A stretch of 64,000 nt of DNA from Betaproteobacteria bacterium (lineage in GTDB: Bacteria > Pseudomonadota > Gammaproteobacteria > Burkholderiales > Ga0077523): contig WGLR01000003.1 in NCBI GenBank assembly GCA_016125475.1, forward strand, positions 302,577 through 366,576, read 5' to 3'. The notes under the pieces are model-generated. The model was not told the DNA's origin. It saw nothing but the letters and a program-made list of their open reading frames with translations, and did not search any database. Both the position numbers and the translations under genes were made by a program. Below are positions 7,941-15,901 of this stretch, piece after piece. Position 1 is the stretch's first letter, and every line of letters starts with the position of its first letter.

Positions 7941-9805
7941 GCGAGGCGCTCCCGGAGACGCGCGAGGCCTCCCGCGACGCCGTTCGGAAACGCGAGCACG
8001 GCGAGCAGGATCACGGCACCGAGCACGAGTCGCCAGTACTCGGTGTGTCGCAGCGTGAAGTCCTGGAGCCACGTGAACAGCGCGGCGCCCACGACCGGGC
8101 CGACGAGCGTTCCGACACCGCCCAGCAGCACCATGACGAGCCCGTCCACCGAGCGCGGAATGGCCATGACCTCCGGCGACAGCCCGCCCTTCGCGAAGAC
8201 GTACAGCGCGCCGGCGAGACCGGCTGCGGCCGCAGCGAGCCCGAACGCGAGCCAGCGGACCCGGCGCACCCGTATGCCGACGGCTTCCGCACGCGTGGAC
8301 GCATCCCGGGCGGCGCGCAGTGCGAAGCCGAACGGCGCGTTCACGACGGTCCAGAGTGCGACGACGCCGGCGGCGCACAGCGCGAGCGCGAGCAGGTAGA
8401 ACGTCGCACGATCCGATGCCCAGCCGGGTGGCCAGATGCCGAACAGCCCGTTGCTGCCACCGGTCACGTCGTCCCACTGGAACACGACGGACCACGCAAT
8501 CTGCGCGAAGGCGAGCGTGAGCATCGCGAGGTAGACGCCCGACAGGCGCACGCAGAACCATCCGACGACGAGGCCGGCCAGTGCCGCCGTGCCGGGCGCG
8601 AGCGCGAGCGCCACGAGCATCGGCACGCCCGCCGATCGCACGGCCAGCGCGGCCGTGTAAGCGCCGATGCCGAAGAAGGCGGCGTGACCGAACGAGGCCA
8701 TGCCACCCGGGCCCATCAGGAAGTGCAGGCTCGTCGCGAACAGCGTGAACACGAGCACGTCCGTCGCGAGCACGAGCGTGTATTCGTCGGTCACGAGCGG
8801 CGCGAGGGCGCACAGCACGAGGAGCGCGACGATCCCGAGCCAGAACCGGATGCCCGGCGTCTTCGCGAGTTCGACCGTTGCGCGCCGCTCCTCGAGCGGG
8901 AAGGGGCGTCCGCCGAGTCCCCACGGCCGCGCGGCGAGCGTGACGGCCATGAGCGCGAACTCGATCACGAGCGTGAGCTTCGAGACGTTGAAGGACCAGC
9001 CCGCGACCTCCACCGTGCCCAGTGCCACGCAGAGCGCCTTCAGGACGCCGATCAGCACCGCCGCGAGAAACGCGCCGCGAAGACTCCCGAGGCCGCCCAC
9101 GACGACGACCACGAATGCATCCGTGATCGCGGTGAGGTCGAGGGAGAGGCTCGCGGGTTCGCGCGGCATCTGCAGTGCCCCCGCGAGGCCCGCGAGCGCG
9201 CTGCCGAGCACGAACACGCCCGTGAACAGCCAGCGCTGATTCACGCCGAGCGCGCCGAGCATCTCGCGATCCTGCGTGGCCGCGCGGACGAGCAGGCCCC
9301 AGCGCGTGCGCCGGAAGACGAGGTCGAGCGCGGCGAGCACGAGGGGGCCGACGATGACCAGAAAGAGGTCGTACTTCGCGAGCGTCGCGTCGCCGACGCG
9401 CACGGCGTCCTCGAGGCCTGGGGCACGCGGACCCAGCACGTCCTCCGGCCCCCAGACGATCAGCGTCGCGTCCTTGAGGATCAGCACGAGCGCGAAAGTC
9501 GCGAGCAGCTGGAAGAGTTCGGGCGCCCGGTAGACGCGCCGCAGCACGGTCGTCTCGACGGCGAACCCCAGCGCGCCCGCGATGGCCGCCGCGACGGGCA
9601 GTGCGAGCCAGAATCCGGTGGCGCCTCCCACGTGCTCCGCCACGGCGATGCCGACGTAGGTGCCGATCATGTATAGCGAACCGTGCGCGAAGTTCACGAC
9701 GCGCGTGACGCCGAAGATCAGCGAGAGACCCGACGCGAGCAGGAAGAGCGTGGACGCGCCCGCCAGCCCGTTCACGAGCTGCGAGAGCGTGTCGGCAACG
9801 GTCAT
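7937..9805 (-). CDS. Fused LivH-LivM permease of an ABC transporter
   Basis: A 622-residue polytopic membrane protein joining two permeases normally encoded separately. Residues 1 to about 290 are LivH-like (GLSLIFGVTRVVNFAHG at the start and VVVVVGGLGSLRGAFLAA near the end). Residues from about 318 are LivM-like (GPGGMASFGHAAFFGIGAY, GLVMVLLGGVGTLVGPVVG). The junction is an 18-25 residue polar linker (PFPLEERRATVELAKTPG). The ATG at 9803-9805 gives a normal LivH N-terminus. It lies 60 bases downstream of the binding-protein gene and overlaps livG by 4 bases. The fusion would fix a 1:1 arrangement of the two halves. No frameshift or broken segment is seen. Confidence 0.92.
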   Translation of the reverse strand: MTVADTLSQLVNGLAGASTLFLLASGLSLIFGVTRVVNFAHGSLYMIGTYVGIAVAEHVGGATGFWLALPVAAAIAGALGFAVETTVLRRVYRAPELFQLLATFALVLILKDATLIVWGPEDVLGPRAPGLEDAVRVGDATLAKYDLFLVIVGPLVLAALDLVFRRTRWGLLVRAATQDREMLGALGVNQRWLFTGVFVLGSALAGLAGALQMPREPASLSLDLTAITDAFVVVVVGGLGSLRGAFLAAVLIGVLKALCVALGTVEVAGWSFNVSKLTLVIEFALMAVTLAARPWGLGGRPFPLEERRATVELAKTPGIRFWLGIVALLVLCALAPLVTDEYTLVLATDVLVFTLFATSLHFLMGPGGMASFGHAAFFGIGAYTAALAVRSAGVPMLVALALAPGTAALAGLVVGWFCVRLSGVYLAMLTLAFAQIAWSVVFQWDDVTGGSNGLFGIWPPGWASDRATFYLLALALCAAGVVALWTVVNAPFGFALRAARDASTRAEAVGIRVRRVRWLAFGLAAAAAGLAGALYVFAKGGLSPEVMAIPRSVDGLVMVLLGGVGTLVGPVVGAALFTWLQDFTLRHTEYWRLVLGAVILLAVLAFPNGVAGGLARLRERLA

Positions 9806-9865
9806 CGCGGCGTCGGGCGGGGGCGGTTCACGGACGCGGGGTCGAACGCTGGCGCGAGGGGGGCG

Positions 9866-11122
9866 TCAGTGCGCGGGACGCAGTGTCCTCACCACGTCGT
9901 CCGGGGGCAGATACGCGGCACCGTCCCGGTAGACCCAGTCCACCATGACGCCGCGGCCGTCCTTCTGCGCGAGCCGGCCCACGAACGCACCCATCGTCGA
10001 CTGATGGTCGATCGCACGGAACCGGATCGGGCCGAAGGGCGTGTCGAGGTCGAGGCCCTCCATCGCGTCGACGAGCTTCTCCGTCTGCGTGTCGCCCGCG
10101 CGCGAGATCGCCGCGGCCACGGCGTGCATCGCGACGTAGCCGACGACCGAGCCCAGACGGGGATAGTCGTGCCAGCGCGCGCGGTACGCATCGAGAAAGC
10201 GCGTGTGCGCGGGTGTCGAGATGCTGCGCCACGGATATCCCGTCACGTACCAGCCGGCCGGTGTCTCCGCGCGAAGCGGATCGAGATACTCCGGTTCGCC
10301 GCCCAGGAGGTTGAAGACCTCGCGGCCGCGGAACAGCCCGCGCGTGTTGCCGGCCCGCACGAACTTCGCGAGGTCAGTCGCGAAGAGCGCGCTGAAGATC
10401 GCATCGGGTTTCGCGCTCGCGAGCGCCTGGACCGTCGCGCCCGCATCGATTTTGCCGAGCGGGGGGGCCTGCTCCGCGACGAACTCGACGTCGGGCTGGC
10501 GCGCCTTCAGGAGCGCCTTGAACGCCTCCGCCGCGGCCTGTCCGTACTCGTAGTTGGGATACACGAGTGCCCAGCGCCTGCGATGCAGGCGCACGGCTTC
10601 GGGCACGAGCATCGCCGTCTGCATGTAGGTCGACGCACGGAGCCGGAACGTGTAACGGTTGCCGTTCTGCCAGACGAGCTTGTCGGAGAGCGGTTCCGCG
10701 GCGAGGAAGAGGATCCTGCGCTGTCGCGCGAAATCGCTGACCGCGAGGCCCACGTGCGACGCAAAGCCGCCGAACAGTGCGACGACGTGCTCGCGGCTCG
10801 CGAGTTCCTCGGCGACGCGCACGGCATCACCCGGATTGCCGTTGTCGTCGCGGGACACGACCTCGAGGCGCCGTCCCGCGACGCCGCCGGCGGCGTTGAT
10901 CTCCTCGAGCGCGAGCTGCCAGCCCTTGCGATACGGCTCGAGAAACGCGGGAAACGTCTTGTAGGCGTTGAGTTCGCCGATCCGGATCACGTCCCCGGCG
11001 GCTGCGAAACGCGAGGTTCCCGCACATCCGAGGACACACGCGACCGCCACGAGGGCGCGCAGCCAGGGCCGCCGGCGCGGTGTCGTGAGGGACGGAGACG
11101 TTTCGGGATTCGCTGTGGTCAT
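9866..11122 (-). CDS. livK: Periplasmic substrate-binding protein of the LivK type
   Basis: A 418-residue type I periplasmic binding protein feeding the fused permease downstream. The start is the ATG at 11120-11122, preceded by GGAAAG. The N-terminus holds a positively charged stretch, a hydrophobic signal segment (LRALVAVACVLGC) and a likely cleavage near AAAG. The mature part begins IRIGELNAYKTFP and has the paired alpha/beta lobes of the Peripla_BP_6 family (EEINAAGGVAGRRLEVVSRDD; NPGDAVRVAEELA). An in-frame opening extends further upstream but reads as low-complexity Arg/Ser/Pro and is not coding. Ligand specificity is not readable; urea, short amides or branched-chain amino acids are known for relatives. 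Confidence 0.9.
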   Translation of the reverse strand: MTTANPETSPSLTTPRRRPWLRALVAVACVLGCAGTSRFAAAGDVIRIGELNAYKTFPAFLEPYRKGWQLALEEINAAGGVAGRRLEVVSRDDNGNPGDAVRVAEELASREHVVALFGGFASHVGLAVSDFARQRRILFLAAEPLSDKLVWQNGNRYTFRLRASTYMQTAMLVPEAVRLHRRRWALVYPNYEYGQAAAEAFKALLKARQPDVEFVAEQAPPLGKIDAGATVQALASAKPDAIFSALFATDLAKFVRAGNTRGLFRGREVFNLLGGEPEYLDPLRAETPAGWYVTGYPWRSISTPAHTRFLDAYRARWHDYPRLGSVVGYVAMHAVAAAISRAGDTQTEKLVDAMEGLDLDTPFGPIRFRAIDHQSTMGAFVGRLAQKDGRGVMVDWVYRDGAAYLPPDDVVRTLRPAH

Positions 11123-11293
11123 TCTGGTTCTTTCCGTTGCAGTGGAGTGAATGGAAAAGGGTGTACTTCTCTTCGGCGCGCGTCGGGTCGGCCCGCCTGC
11201 CACGCGCCGGCGCAGACGTGTCCGGAGGTGCGGAATGATAACGGGTCGCACCCGTCGGCCGGACCCGGTCCGCACACTGGTGTCGAAGACGGA

Positions 11294-11326
11294 TGAATCC
11301 GTGCCGCCCGGCCGCGCGTACATGGC
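11294..11326 (+). promoter_or_regulatory. ECF-sigma-like promoter of the first bufferin precursor
   Basis: TGAATCCG (11294-11301) is followed by 13 bases and CGCGTACATGGC (11315-11326). The same layout, with TGAAACCG and the identical 12-mer at the identical spacing, lies upstream of the second precursor gene (13531-13563). Read as TGAAWCC-N16-CGTA it has the architecture of ECF sigma factor promoters. Right behind it is a perfect 8-bp hairpin (CACGGACG, 11331-11338; CGTCCGTG, 11344-11351). The start codon is about 95 bases downstream, giving a structured leader. No sigma factor gene is in the window. The rest of the 11123-11419 gap shows no gene. Confidence 0.6.
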
Positions 11327-11419
11327 ATGACACGGACGCCAGTCGTCCGTGAGCGGGTCGTACGCACCACCGCGTCGCCGACCGGCCCGTCCGACACCAC
11401 GACGAGAAGGAGCACGAGC

Positions 11420-11722
11420 ATGAACAAGCAGAATTTTCCGGGTCTCACGATCGCTGCCGCCGCCGCTTCGCTGTTCGCGGCGGGATGCACGAGCTACAAC
11501 GCGACGACGGGCGAGATGACGCACACGACGACCGGCACGCCGGTACACGTCGCGGGCGGTGCGGACAGCCTCACGGTCAAGTGCTACGCCGCGAACGCGT
11601 GCAAGGGGCAGAGCGCGTGCAAGACCGTCAACAACGCGTGCAAGGGGCAGAACGAGTGCAAGGGGCAGGGTTTCGTGATGATGGACGAACTTGCCTGCAT
11701 CGACTACTTCGGCCGGTCCTGA
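11420..11722 (+). CDS. Bufferin-like RiPP precursor, six-Cys CKGQ type, lipoprotein-like signal
   Basis: A 100-residue secreted precursor resembling BufA2-type bufferins, peptide metallophores whose cysteines are modified by a DUF692 (MNIO) enzyme. The ATG at 11420 has AAGGAG seven bases upstream. The N-terminus has a hydrophobic Ala-rich signal ending LFAAGC, which could be a lipobox, so the product may be lipid-anchored. After a Thr-rich linker comes the core: KCYAANACKGQ, SACKT, NACKGQ, NECKGQ, then GFVMMDELACIDYF, six Cys in all. The second precursor (13693-13947) has the same six-Cys layout. It converges on the DUF2063 gene across a 37-base gap holding a perfect hairpin. Copper or another soft metal as ligand is inferred from the family. 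Confidence 0.85.
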   Translation: MNKQNFPGLTIAAAAASLFAAGCTSYNATTGEMTHTTTGTPVHVAGGADSLTVKCYAANACKGQSACKTVNNACKGQNECKGQGFVMMDELACIDYFGRS

Positions 11723-11731
11723 AGCGGTCGC

Positions 11732-11755
11732 GCGGCGGGCCCCGGTGCCCGCCGC
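11732..11755. terminator. GC-only hairpin between convergent precursor and DUF2063 genes
   Basis: GCGGCGGGC (11732-11740), a 6-base loop and GCCCGCCGC (11747-11755) form a perfect 9-bp stem filling most of the 37-base gap between two converging genes. There is no T-run on either side. It may stop or stabilise both transcripts. Similar hairpins sit between other convergent pairs in the window. Confidence 0.5.
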
Positions 11756-11759
11756 CGCC

Positions 11760-12548
11760 TCACGACGGACCGTCCGGCGAGAACGTCGCGATGAGTCCGT
11801 CCTCGACCCACCTGCGCAGCCACGAGGCGACCGCGACGGCGACCCCGGATTCCGGCACCTCGTCGAGAAGCTGCTCGCAGAGCATCGCGAACGGCACGCC
11901 TTCCCGCAACGAATCGAGTGTCCGCGCCTCCTGCACGTCGAGGGACCGGAACCGGACGTCACGCTCGGCGCGCCAGATCGCCCATTCCGCGGGCGTGTCG
12001 GCGGTCCGCGGTTCCGGAAGCGGCGTCGAGGCGTCGCGGGCCTTGCGCAGGGCCGGCGCGTTCGTGACGAGACGCAGGCGTTGCAGGGAGGCGTGGCAGG
12101 TGAACCGGAGCCCGGCCCAGGATTCGGGCGCCACGGCCGCGAGTGCGTCGACGCGCACGACGGCGTCGTCGGCGGCGTCGAACGCGAGGGTGAGTGCCCA
12201 TTCGAAGCGCGCGAGCTCGGCGATCCAGACCGAATCACGCGTCGCGGGCGATCGGGCGAGGTGATCCGCGAACGCGTCCCCGAACCACCGCACGTTGCGG
12301 AACGTCGAGGGGCGGTTCTCCACGTAGCTGCGTGCCACGGCCGCGAACGTGTCGTGTCCGAGCGCTTCGCGCACCGTCTCGAACGTTTCCGAGAGCACGT
12401 CGACGAGGCGCGAGCGGTAGGCGTTGCGGTAGATGTCCACGCCCCGTGCGGTGAGCGCGATGTGCCCGGCGATCGCGCCCGGGACGGCGTCCTGCCCCGA
12501 CAGGATGCTGGCCTGGAAGGCTTCCTGGATGGCTGCGAGACTCGTCAT
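11760..12548 (-). CDS. DUF2063 putative DNA-binding domain protein, BufC-like bufferin maturation partner
   Basis: A 262-residue DUF2063 protein. Family members are encoded beside DUF692 oxidases and help present the precursor peptide (BufC role). The N-terminal half has the family's typical layout: [53 protein letters not shown], and [17 protein letters not shown]. The ATG (12546-12548) overlaps the TGA of the DUF692 gene as ATGA, so the pair is coupled and should be made in fixed ratio. It lacks a signal peptide, consistent with modification of the precursor in the cytoplasm before export. Despite the family name there is no evidence here that it binds DNA. Confidence 0.88.
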   Translation of the reverse strand: MTSLAAIQEAFQASILSGQDAVPGAIAGHIALTARGVDIYRNAYRSRLVDVLSETFETVREALGHDTFAAVARSYVENRPSTFRNVRWFGDAFADHLARSPATRDSVWIAELARFEWALTLAFDAADDAVVRVDALAAVAPESWAGLRFTCHASLQRLRLVTNAPALRKARDASTPLPEPRTADTPAEWAIWRAERDVRFRSLDVQEARTLDSLREGVPFAMLCEQLLDEVPESGVAVAVASWLRRWVEDGLIATFSPDGPS

Positions 12549-13390
12549 GCCGCGATGCCCTCCAGCGCGCGTGACGCGACGGACCGTGCGATGTCGAGTT
12601 CGGCCACCAGCTCCGCGAGTGGCGGAATGTGGTCGTCGCGCTCGATCATCGTGGACACCGGGCCCAGGCGGCGGATCGCGTGTTCGTAGAGAGACCAGAC
12701 GGGGTCGGCCACGGGGGCGTCGTGCGTGTCGATGATGCAGTCGCCGCGGTGATCGTGACCGGCGAGGTGGATCTGCCGGACGCGGTCGCGCGGCATCGCG
12801 TCGACGTACGTGACCGGGTCGAAGCCGTGATTGAACGCAGAGACGTGGACGTTGTTGACGTCGAGCAGGATCAGGCAGTCCGCGCGCCGCGCGACCTCGG
12901 CGAGGAACGTCCACTCGTCGAGGGCGGCGTTCGCGAAGCGCACGTAGCTCGACACGTTCTCCAGAAGGATGCGGCGACCGAGCGTGTCCTGCACCTTCCG
13001 CACGCGCGAGACGACGTGATCGAGCGCTTCCTCGGTGAACGGCAGCGGCAGCAGGTCGTGCAGGTTCCTGCCGTGCACGCCGGTCCAGCACAGATGGTCC
13101 GAGATCCACGCCGGCTCGACGCGATCCGCGAGCGCGCGAAGCTCGCGCAGATACTGCGAGTCCAGGGGATCCGTGCTGCCGATGGACAGCGACACGCCGT
13201 GCATGACCATCGGATAGTCCCTGCGGATGCGGTCGAGCCACCAGAGCGGCCGGCCGCCGGGGACCATGTAGTTCTCCGAGACGATTTCCAGCCAGTCCAC
13301 GTCGACGTCGTCCCGTGCGAAGGCCTCGTAGTGGCACGACCGCAGACCGAGGCCGAAGCCGAGTGCGCGACGGGCCTGTTGCGTTTCCAT
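12545..13390 (-). CDS. DUF692 multinuclear non-haem iron oxidase (MNIO), BufB-like
   Basis: A 281-residue TIM-barrel protein of the DUF692/UPF0276 family. These MNIO enzymes use two or three iron ions to rewrite cysteine residues in RiPP precursors; in bufferins, cysteines become thiooxazole-type groups. Conserved metal-site segments are visible: [63 protein letters not shown] and MIERDDHIP. The ATG at 13388-13390 follows AGGAG. An in-frame opening upstream is not protein-like. It heads a two-gene operon with the DUF2063 partner and is flanked by one six-Cys precursor on each side, both on the opposite strand. Confidence 0.92.
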   Translation of the reverse strand: METQQARRALGFGLGLRSCHYEAFARDDVDVDWLEIVSENYMVPGGRPLWWLDRIRRDYPMVMHGVSLSIGSTDPLDSQYLRELRALADRVEPAWISDHLCWTGVHGRNLHDLLPLPFTEEALDHVVSRVRKVQDTLGRRILLENVSSYVRFANAALDEWTFLAEVARRADCLILLDVNNVHVSAFNHGFDPVTYVDAMPRDRVRQIHLAGHDHRGDCIIDTHDAPVADPVWSLYEHAIRRLGPVSTMIERDDHIPPLAELVAELDIARSVASRALEGIAA

Positions 13391-13530
13391 GTTCGTCCGG
13401 CTCCTGTGGTTGCTGCACGACTGGTGCGGCGCGCCCCGTGGCGGTCGAGATCGTTCCGTGTGCCTCACGGGCGCGTCACCTGGACGGTTGTACGGGCCGC
13501 GGGCCGGAACGGATGCACGTGACACTGCGT

Positions 13531-13563
13531 TGAAACCGATTGCGCGTCCTTCGCGTACATGGC
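13531..13563 (+). promoter_or_regulatory. ECF-sigma-like promoter of the second bufferin precursor
   Basis: TGAAACCG (13531-13538), 13 bases, then CGCGTACATGGC (13552-13563). This matches the element before the first precursor in sequence and spacing, and differs at one base of the upstream box. The predicted transcript has a leader of roughly 125 bases with possible pairing of GCCTCG (13562-13567) with CGAGGC (13583-13588) and of CATCCGT (13609-13615) with ACGGATG (13648-13654). The remainder of the 302-base gap 13391-13692 shows no gene. Confidence 0.6.
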
Positions 13564-13692
13564 CTCGTGAGTCGCGCGTCGTCGAGGCAGTCTTGCCGTC
13601 GTGCGTCTCATCCGTGCGTCCGTGCGGGGCGGCACATGCCGCTCGGGACGGATGCGCGACATTCGAAACCACCACGAAGCAGGAGGCAGGAC

Positions 13693-13947
13693 ATGAATGC
13701 AACACGCAGATCGTTCGGACTGGCCATCGCAGGTGCGGCAGCGGCCGCTTTCGTCGCGGCTGCACCGGCCCTCGCGGGCGACAGCTCCGGAACCGTGAAG
13801 GTGAAGTGCTACGGCGCCAATGCCTGCAAGGGGCAGGCGGACTGCAAGACGGCCGCGAACGCATGCAAGGGTCACAACGCGTGCAAGGGCAAAGGGTTCG
13901 TGATGATGGACGAGAAGGCCTGCATCGATCGCATGGGTCGGAGCTAG
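13693..13947 (+). CDS. Bufferin-like RiPP precursor, six-Cys CKGQ type, Sec signal
   Basis: An 84-residue secreted precursor, paralogue of the one at 11420-11722. A strong AGGAGG (13681-13686) precedes the ATG. The signal peptide is Ala-rich and ends in APALAG, so cleavage after ALA would release a soluble periplasmic peptide of about 55 residues. The core keeps six Cys: [29 protein letters not shown], then [16 protein letters not shown]. The C-terminal third matches the first precursor closely (GFVMMDE...ACID..GRS), so the two arose by duplication, while their export signals differ. It is divergent from the DUF692/DUF2063 operon. Confidence 0.87.
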   Translation: MNATRRSFGLAIAGAAAAAFVAAAPALAGDSSGTVKVKCYGANACKGQADCKTAANACKGHNACKGKGFVMMDEKACIDRMGRS

Positions 13948-14281
13948 TCCTCTCACACCACCCGGGCCGCCGGGGGGACGCATGCCTCTCCCCCCGACGG
14001 ACCCGCATCACGCATGGTGTCGGCGCCGGCCCGGGTGTCGGCGTCGTCACCATGGCGTGATCCTTTCCCTCCGTCCGCCCCGGGGTCCCGCAACGGGGAC
14101 ACGGGCGGGGACGACACCCGCGTGGCGCGGCCCGGGCGGGAACCCACGCGTTGCGACAGTGTCGGACGAGGGCATTGGCGCGGTGACGAAACCCGGCGCC
14201 AAATCAACGTGATATCCGGGTGCCCTGCGCATTCGATGGGATATCATCGTCGCGAGTCCAATCTTTCAGGAGTACCCGCGG
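13948..14281. promoter_or_regulatory. Gap with inverted repeat before the DsbA-like gene
   Basis: No gene is seen in this 334-base stretch. TGATATCC (14210-14217) and GGATATCA (14239-14246) form a perfect 8-bp inverted repeat with 21 bases between arms, about three helical turns centre to centre. It ends 35 bases before the DsbA-like start codon, whose AGGAG is at 14268-14272. This looks like a two-half-site operator. A G6/C6 pairing (13972-13977 with 13990-13995) behind the second precursor may act as its terminator. Confidence 0.45.
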
Positions 14282-14935
14282 ATGCTCGAGAGAATCGACG
14301 TGATCTCGGACGTCGTCTGTCCCTGGTGCATGATCGGCAAGCGGCGCCTCGAGCGCGCGCTCGACGTCTGGCGTGAACGGCACCCCGGCCATTCCCCCAT
14401 CGTCGCGTGGCACGCGTTCGAACTCAACCCGGACATGCCCCGCACGGGCATGGACCGCCGGACATACACCGCGCAGAAGTTCGGTGGCCCGGAGCGTGCG
14501 CGCGAGGTGTACGCACGAGTGGCCGCTGCCGGGCGCGAGGAGGGCATCGCGTTCGACTTCGACCGGATCAGCGTGCAGCCGAATACCGTGCAGGCGCACC
14601 GGCTCATCTCGTGGGCGGGTGGTCAGGGTCTGCAGACGGACGTGGTCGAGCGTCTCTTCTCCGCGTATTTCCTCGAGGCACAGGATCTCTCGCGTGACGA
14701 CGTGCTCGCGAGGCTCGCGAGCGAGTCGGGCCTCGACGGCGACGCCGCGGCCGCGTTTCTCGCGGGCGACGAGCTTGCCGGCGACGTCGCGGAGGACGAA
14801 AGGATGGCGCACGCGATCGGTGTCCAGGGCGTGCCTTTCTTCATCTTCGATCAGCGCCTCGCGCTGTCCGGGGCACACCCCGCGGACGTCATCGTGGAGG
14901 CCATGGAGGAGGCGGCCGCGCAGGCGCCCGCATGA
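14282..14935 (+). CDS. DsbA-family (FrnE-like) thiol oxidoreductase
   Basis: A 217-residue thioredoxin-fold protein of the FrnE/DsbA family. The active site is CPWC (about residues 13-16) in DVVCPWCMIGKRRLE, followed by a helical insert with RMLxxA-like and HRLISWA segments and a closing V-QGVPFFIF cis-Pro segment. There is no signal peptide, so it should act in the cytoplasm, as FrnE proteins do. AGGAG lies nine bases before the ATG. It starts a plus-strand run with a PLP dehydratase and a methyltransferase. Its location just after the cysteine-rich precursors suggests a role with thiols or metal/oxidative stress, but this is only context. Confidence 0.88.
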   Translation: MLERIDVISDVVCPWCMIGKRRLERALDVWRERHPGHSPIVAWHAFELNPDMPRTGMDRRTYTAQKFGGPERAREVYARVAAAGREEGIAFDFDRISVQPNTVQAHRLISWAGGQGLQTDVVERLFSAYFLEAQDLSRDDVLARLASESGLDGDAAAAFLAGDELAGDVAEDERMAHAIGVQGVPFFIFDQRLALSGAHPADVIVEAMEEAAAQAPA

Positions 14936-14971
14936 GGGACTGCACGTGCCTCCGGCCGATCGCGTCGCGCC

Positions 14972-15892
14972 ATGCGTGACGCGATCGTCGCGGCGGCGCA
15001 CAGGATCGCCCCTCACGTCCGGCGTACGCCGGTTCTGCCGCTCGCCCCGGGCGACGCGGGACTGACCGGTCCGACCTTCCTCAAGCTCGAAAGCCTTCAG
15101 CACGCGGGATCCTTCAAGCCGCGCGGGGCGTTCAACCGGATGCTCGCTGCGCGCGTACCCGCGTCCGGTGTGATCGCGGCATCGGGCGGCAATCACGGTC
15201 TCGCCGTGGCGTATGCGGCGGGCGTGCTCGGTCACCACGCGGAGGTCTTTGTCCCCGAGATCTCGTCCCCGGTCAAGGTGCGCAGGCTGCGCGAACTCGG
15301 AGCGACGGTGCACGTGACCGGCCGCGACTACGCCGACGCGCGCGCGGCCATGCGCGACAGGCAGGCCGTCACGGGCGCGCTCGACGTCCATGCCTACGAC
15401 CAGGCCGAAATCCTCGCCGGCCAGGGCACGACCGCACGCGAGTTCGAATCGCAGGTCGACGCGCTGGACACGGTGCTCGTCGCGGTCGGCGGAGGTGGCC
15501 TGATCGGGGGAATCAGCGCGTGGTTCGAGGGGCGGGTGCGCGTCGTCGGCGTCGAGCCCGTCTCGGCGTGCGCGCTCAGTGCGGCACTCGCGGCGGGCGA
15601 GCCTGTCGACGTCGACGTTGCCGGTGTCGCCGCGGACTCGCTCGGCGCGCGGCGCGTGGGCGGCGAGATGTTTCCACTCGCGCGCCGGTACGTGGAGCGG
15701 GTTGTGCTTGTCGATGACGAGGCCATTCTCGCTGCCCAGCGGCGGCTCTGGCGGGATTTCCGGATCGTCGCGGAGCCGGGCGGGTCGGCTGCCTTCGCGG
15801 CCCTGCTGTCCGGCGGTTACCGGCCCGGGGCCCGGGAGCGTGTCGGCGTCCTGGTGTGCGGCGGCAACTGCGATCCCGCCATGATCGTCTAG
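14972..15892 (+). CDS. PLP-dependent serine/threonine dehydratase-like enzyme
   Basis: A 306-residue fold-type II PLP enzyme. The cofactor lysine lies in SFKPRGAFN (about residues 48-56), and a glycine-rich phosphate loop VGGGGLIGG (about 170-178) and an ASGGNHG loop (about 70-76) are intact. Relatives deaminate L-serine, L-threonine or 3-hydroxyaspartate, or racemise serine; the length without a C-terminal ACT domain fits the catabolic or racemase type. It follows the DsbA-like gene by 36 bases and precedes the methyltransferase by 9 bases, so the three may be one transcript. Exact substrate is not readable. Confidence 0.87.
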   Translation: MRDAIVAAAHRIAPHVRRTPVLPLAPGDAGLTGPTFLKLESLQHAGSFKPRGAFNRMLAARVPASGVIAASGGNHGLAVAYAAGVLGHHAEVFVPEISSPVKVRRLRELGATVHVTGRDYADARAAMRDRQAVTGALDVHAYDQAEILAGQGTTAREFESQVDALDTVLVAVGGGGLIGGISAWFEGRVRVVGVEPVSACALSAALAAGEPVDVDVAGVAADSLGARRVGGEMFPLARRYVERVVLVDDEAILAAQRRLWRDFRIVAEPGGSAAFAALLSGGYRPGARERVGVLVCGGNCDPAMIV

Positions 15893-15901
15893 AGTCGAGA
15901 A

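Noticed and set aside
7194..8924. 576-codon form of the LivG protein
   Set aside because: The extra N-terminal part is antisense to the permease and Arg-rich; the GTGA overlap with the permease stop marks the true start.
11420..11722. 131-codon form of the first bufferin precursor starting at 11327
   Set aside because: The extra residues lack a signal peptide character and would hide the Ala-rich signal; the ATG at 11420 has AAGGAG at correct distance.
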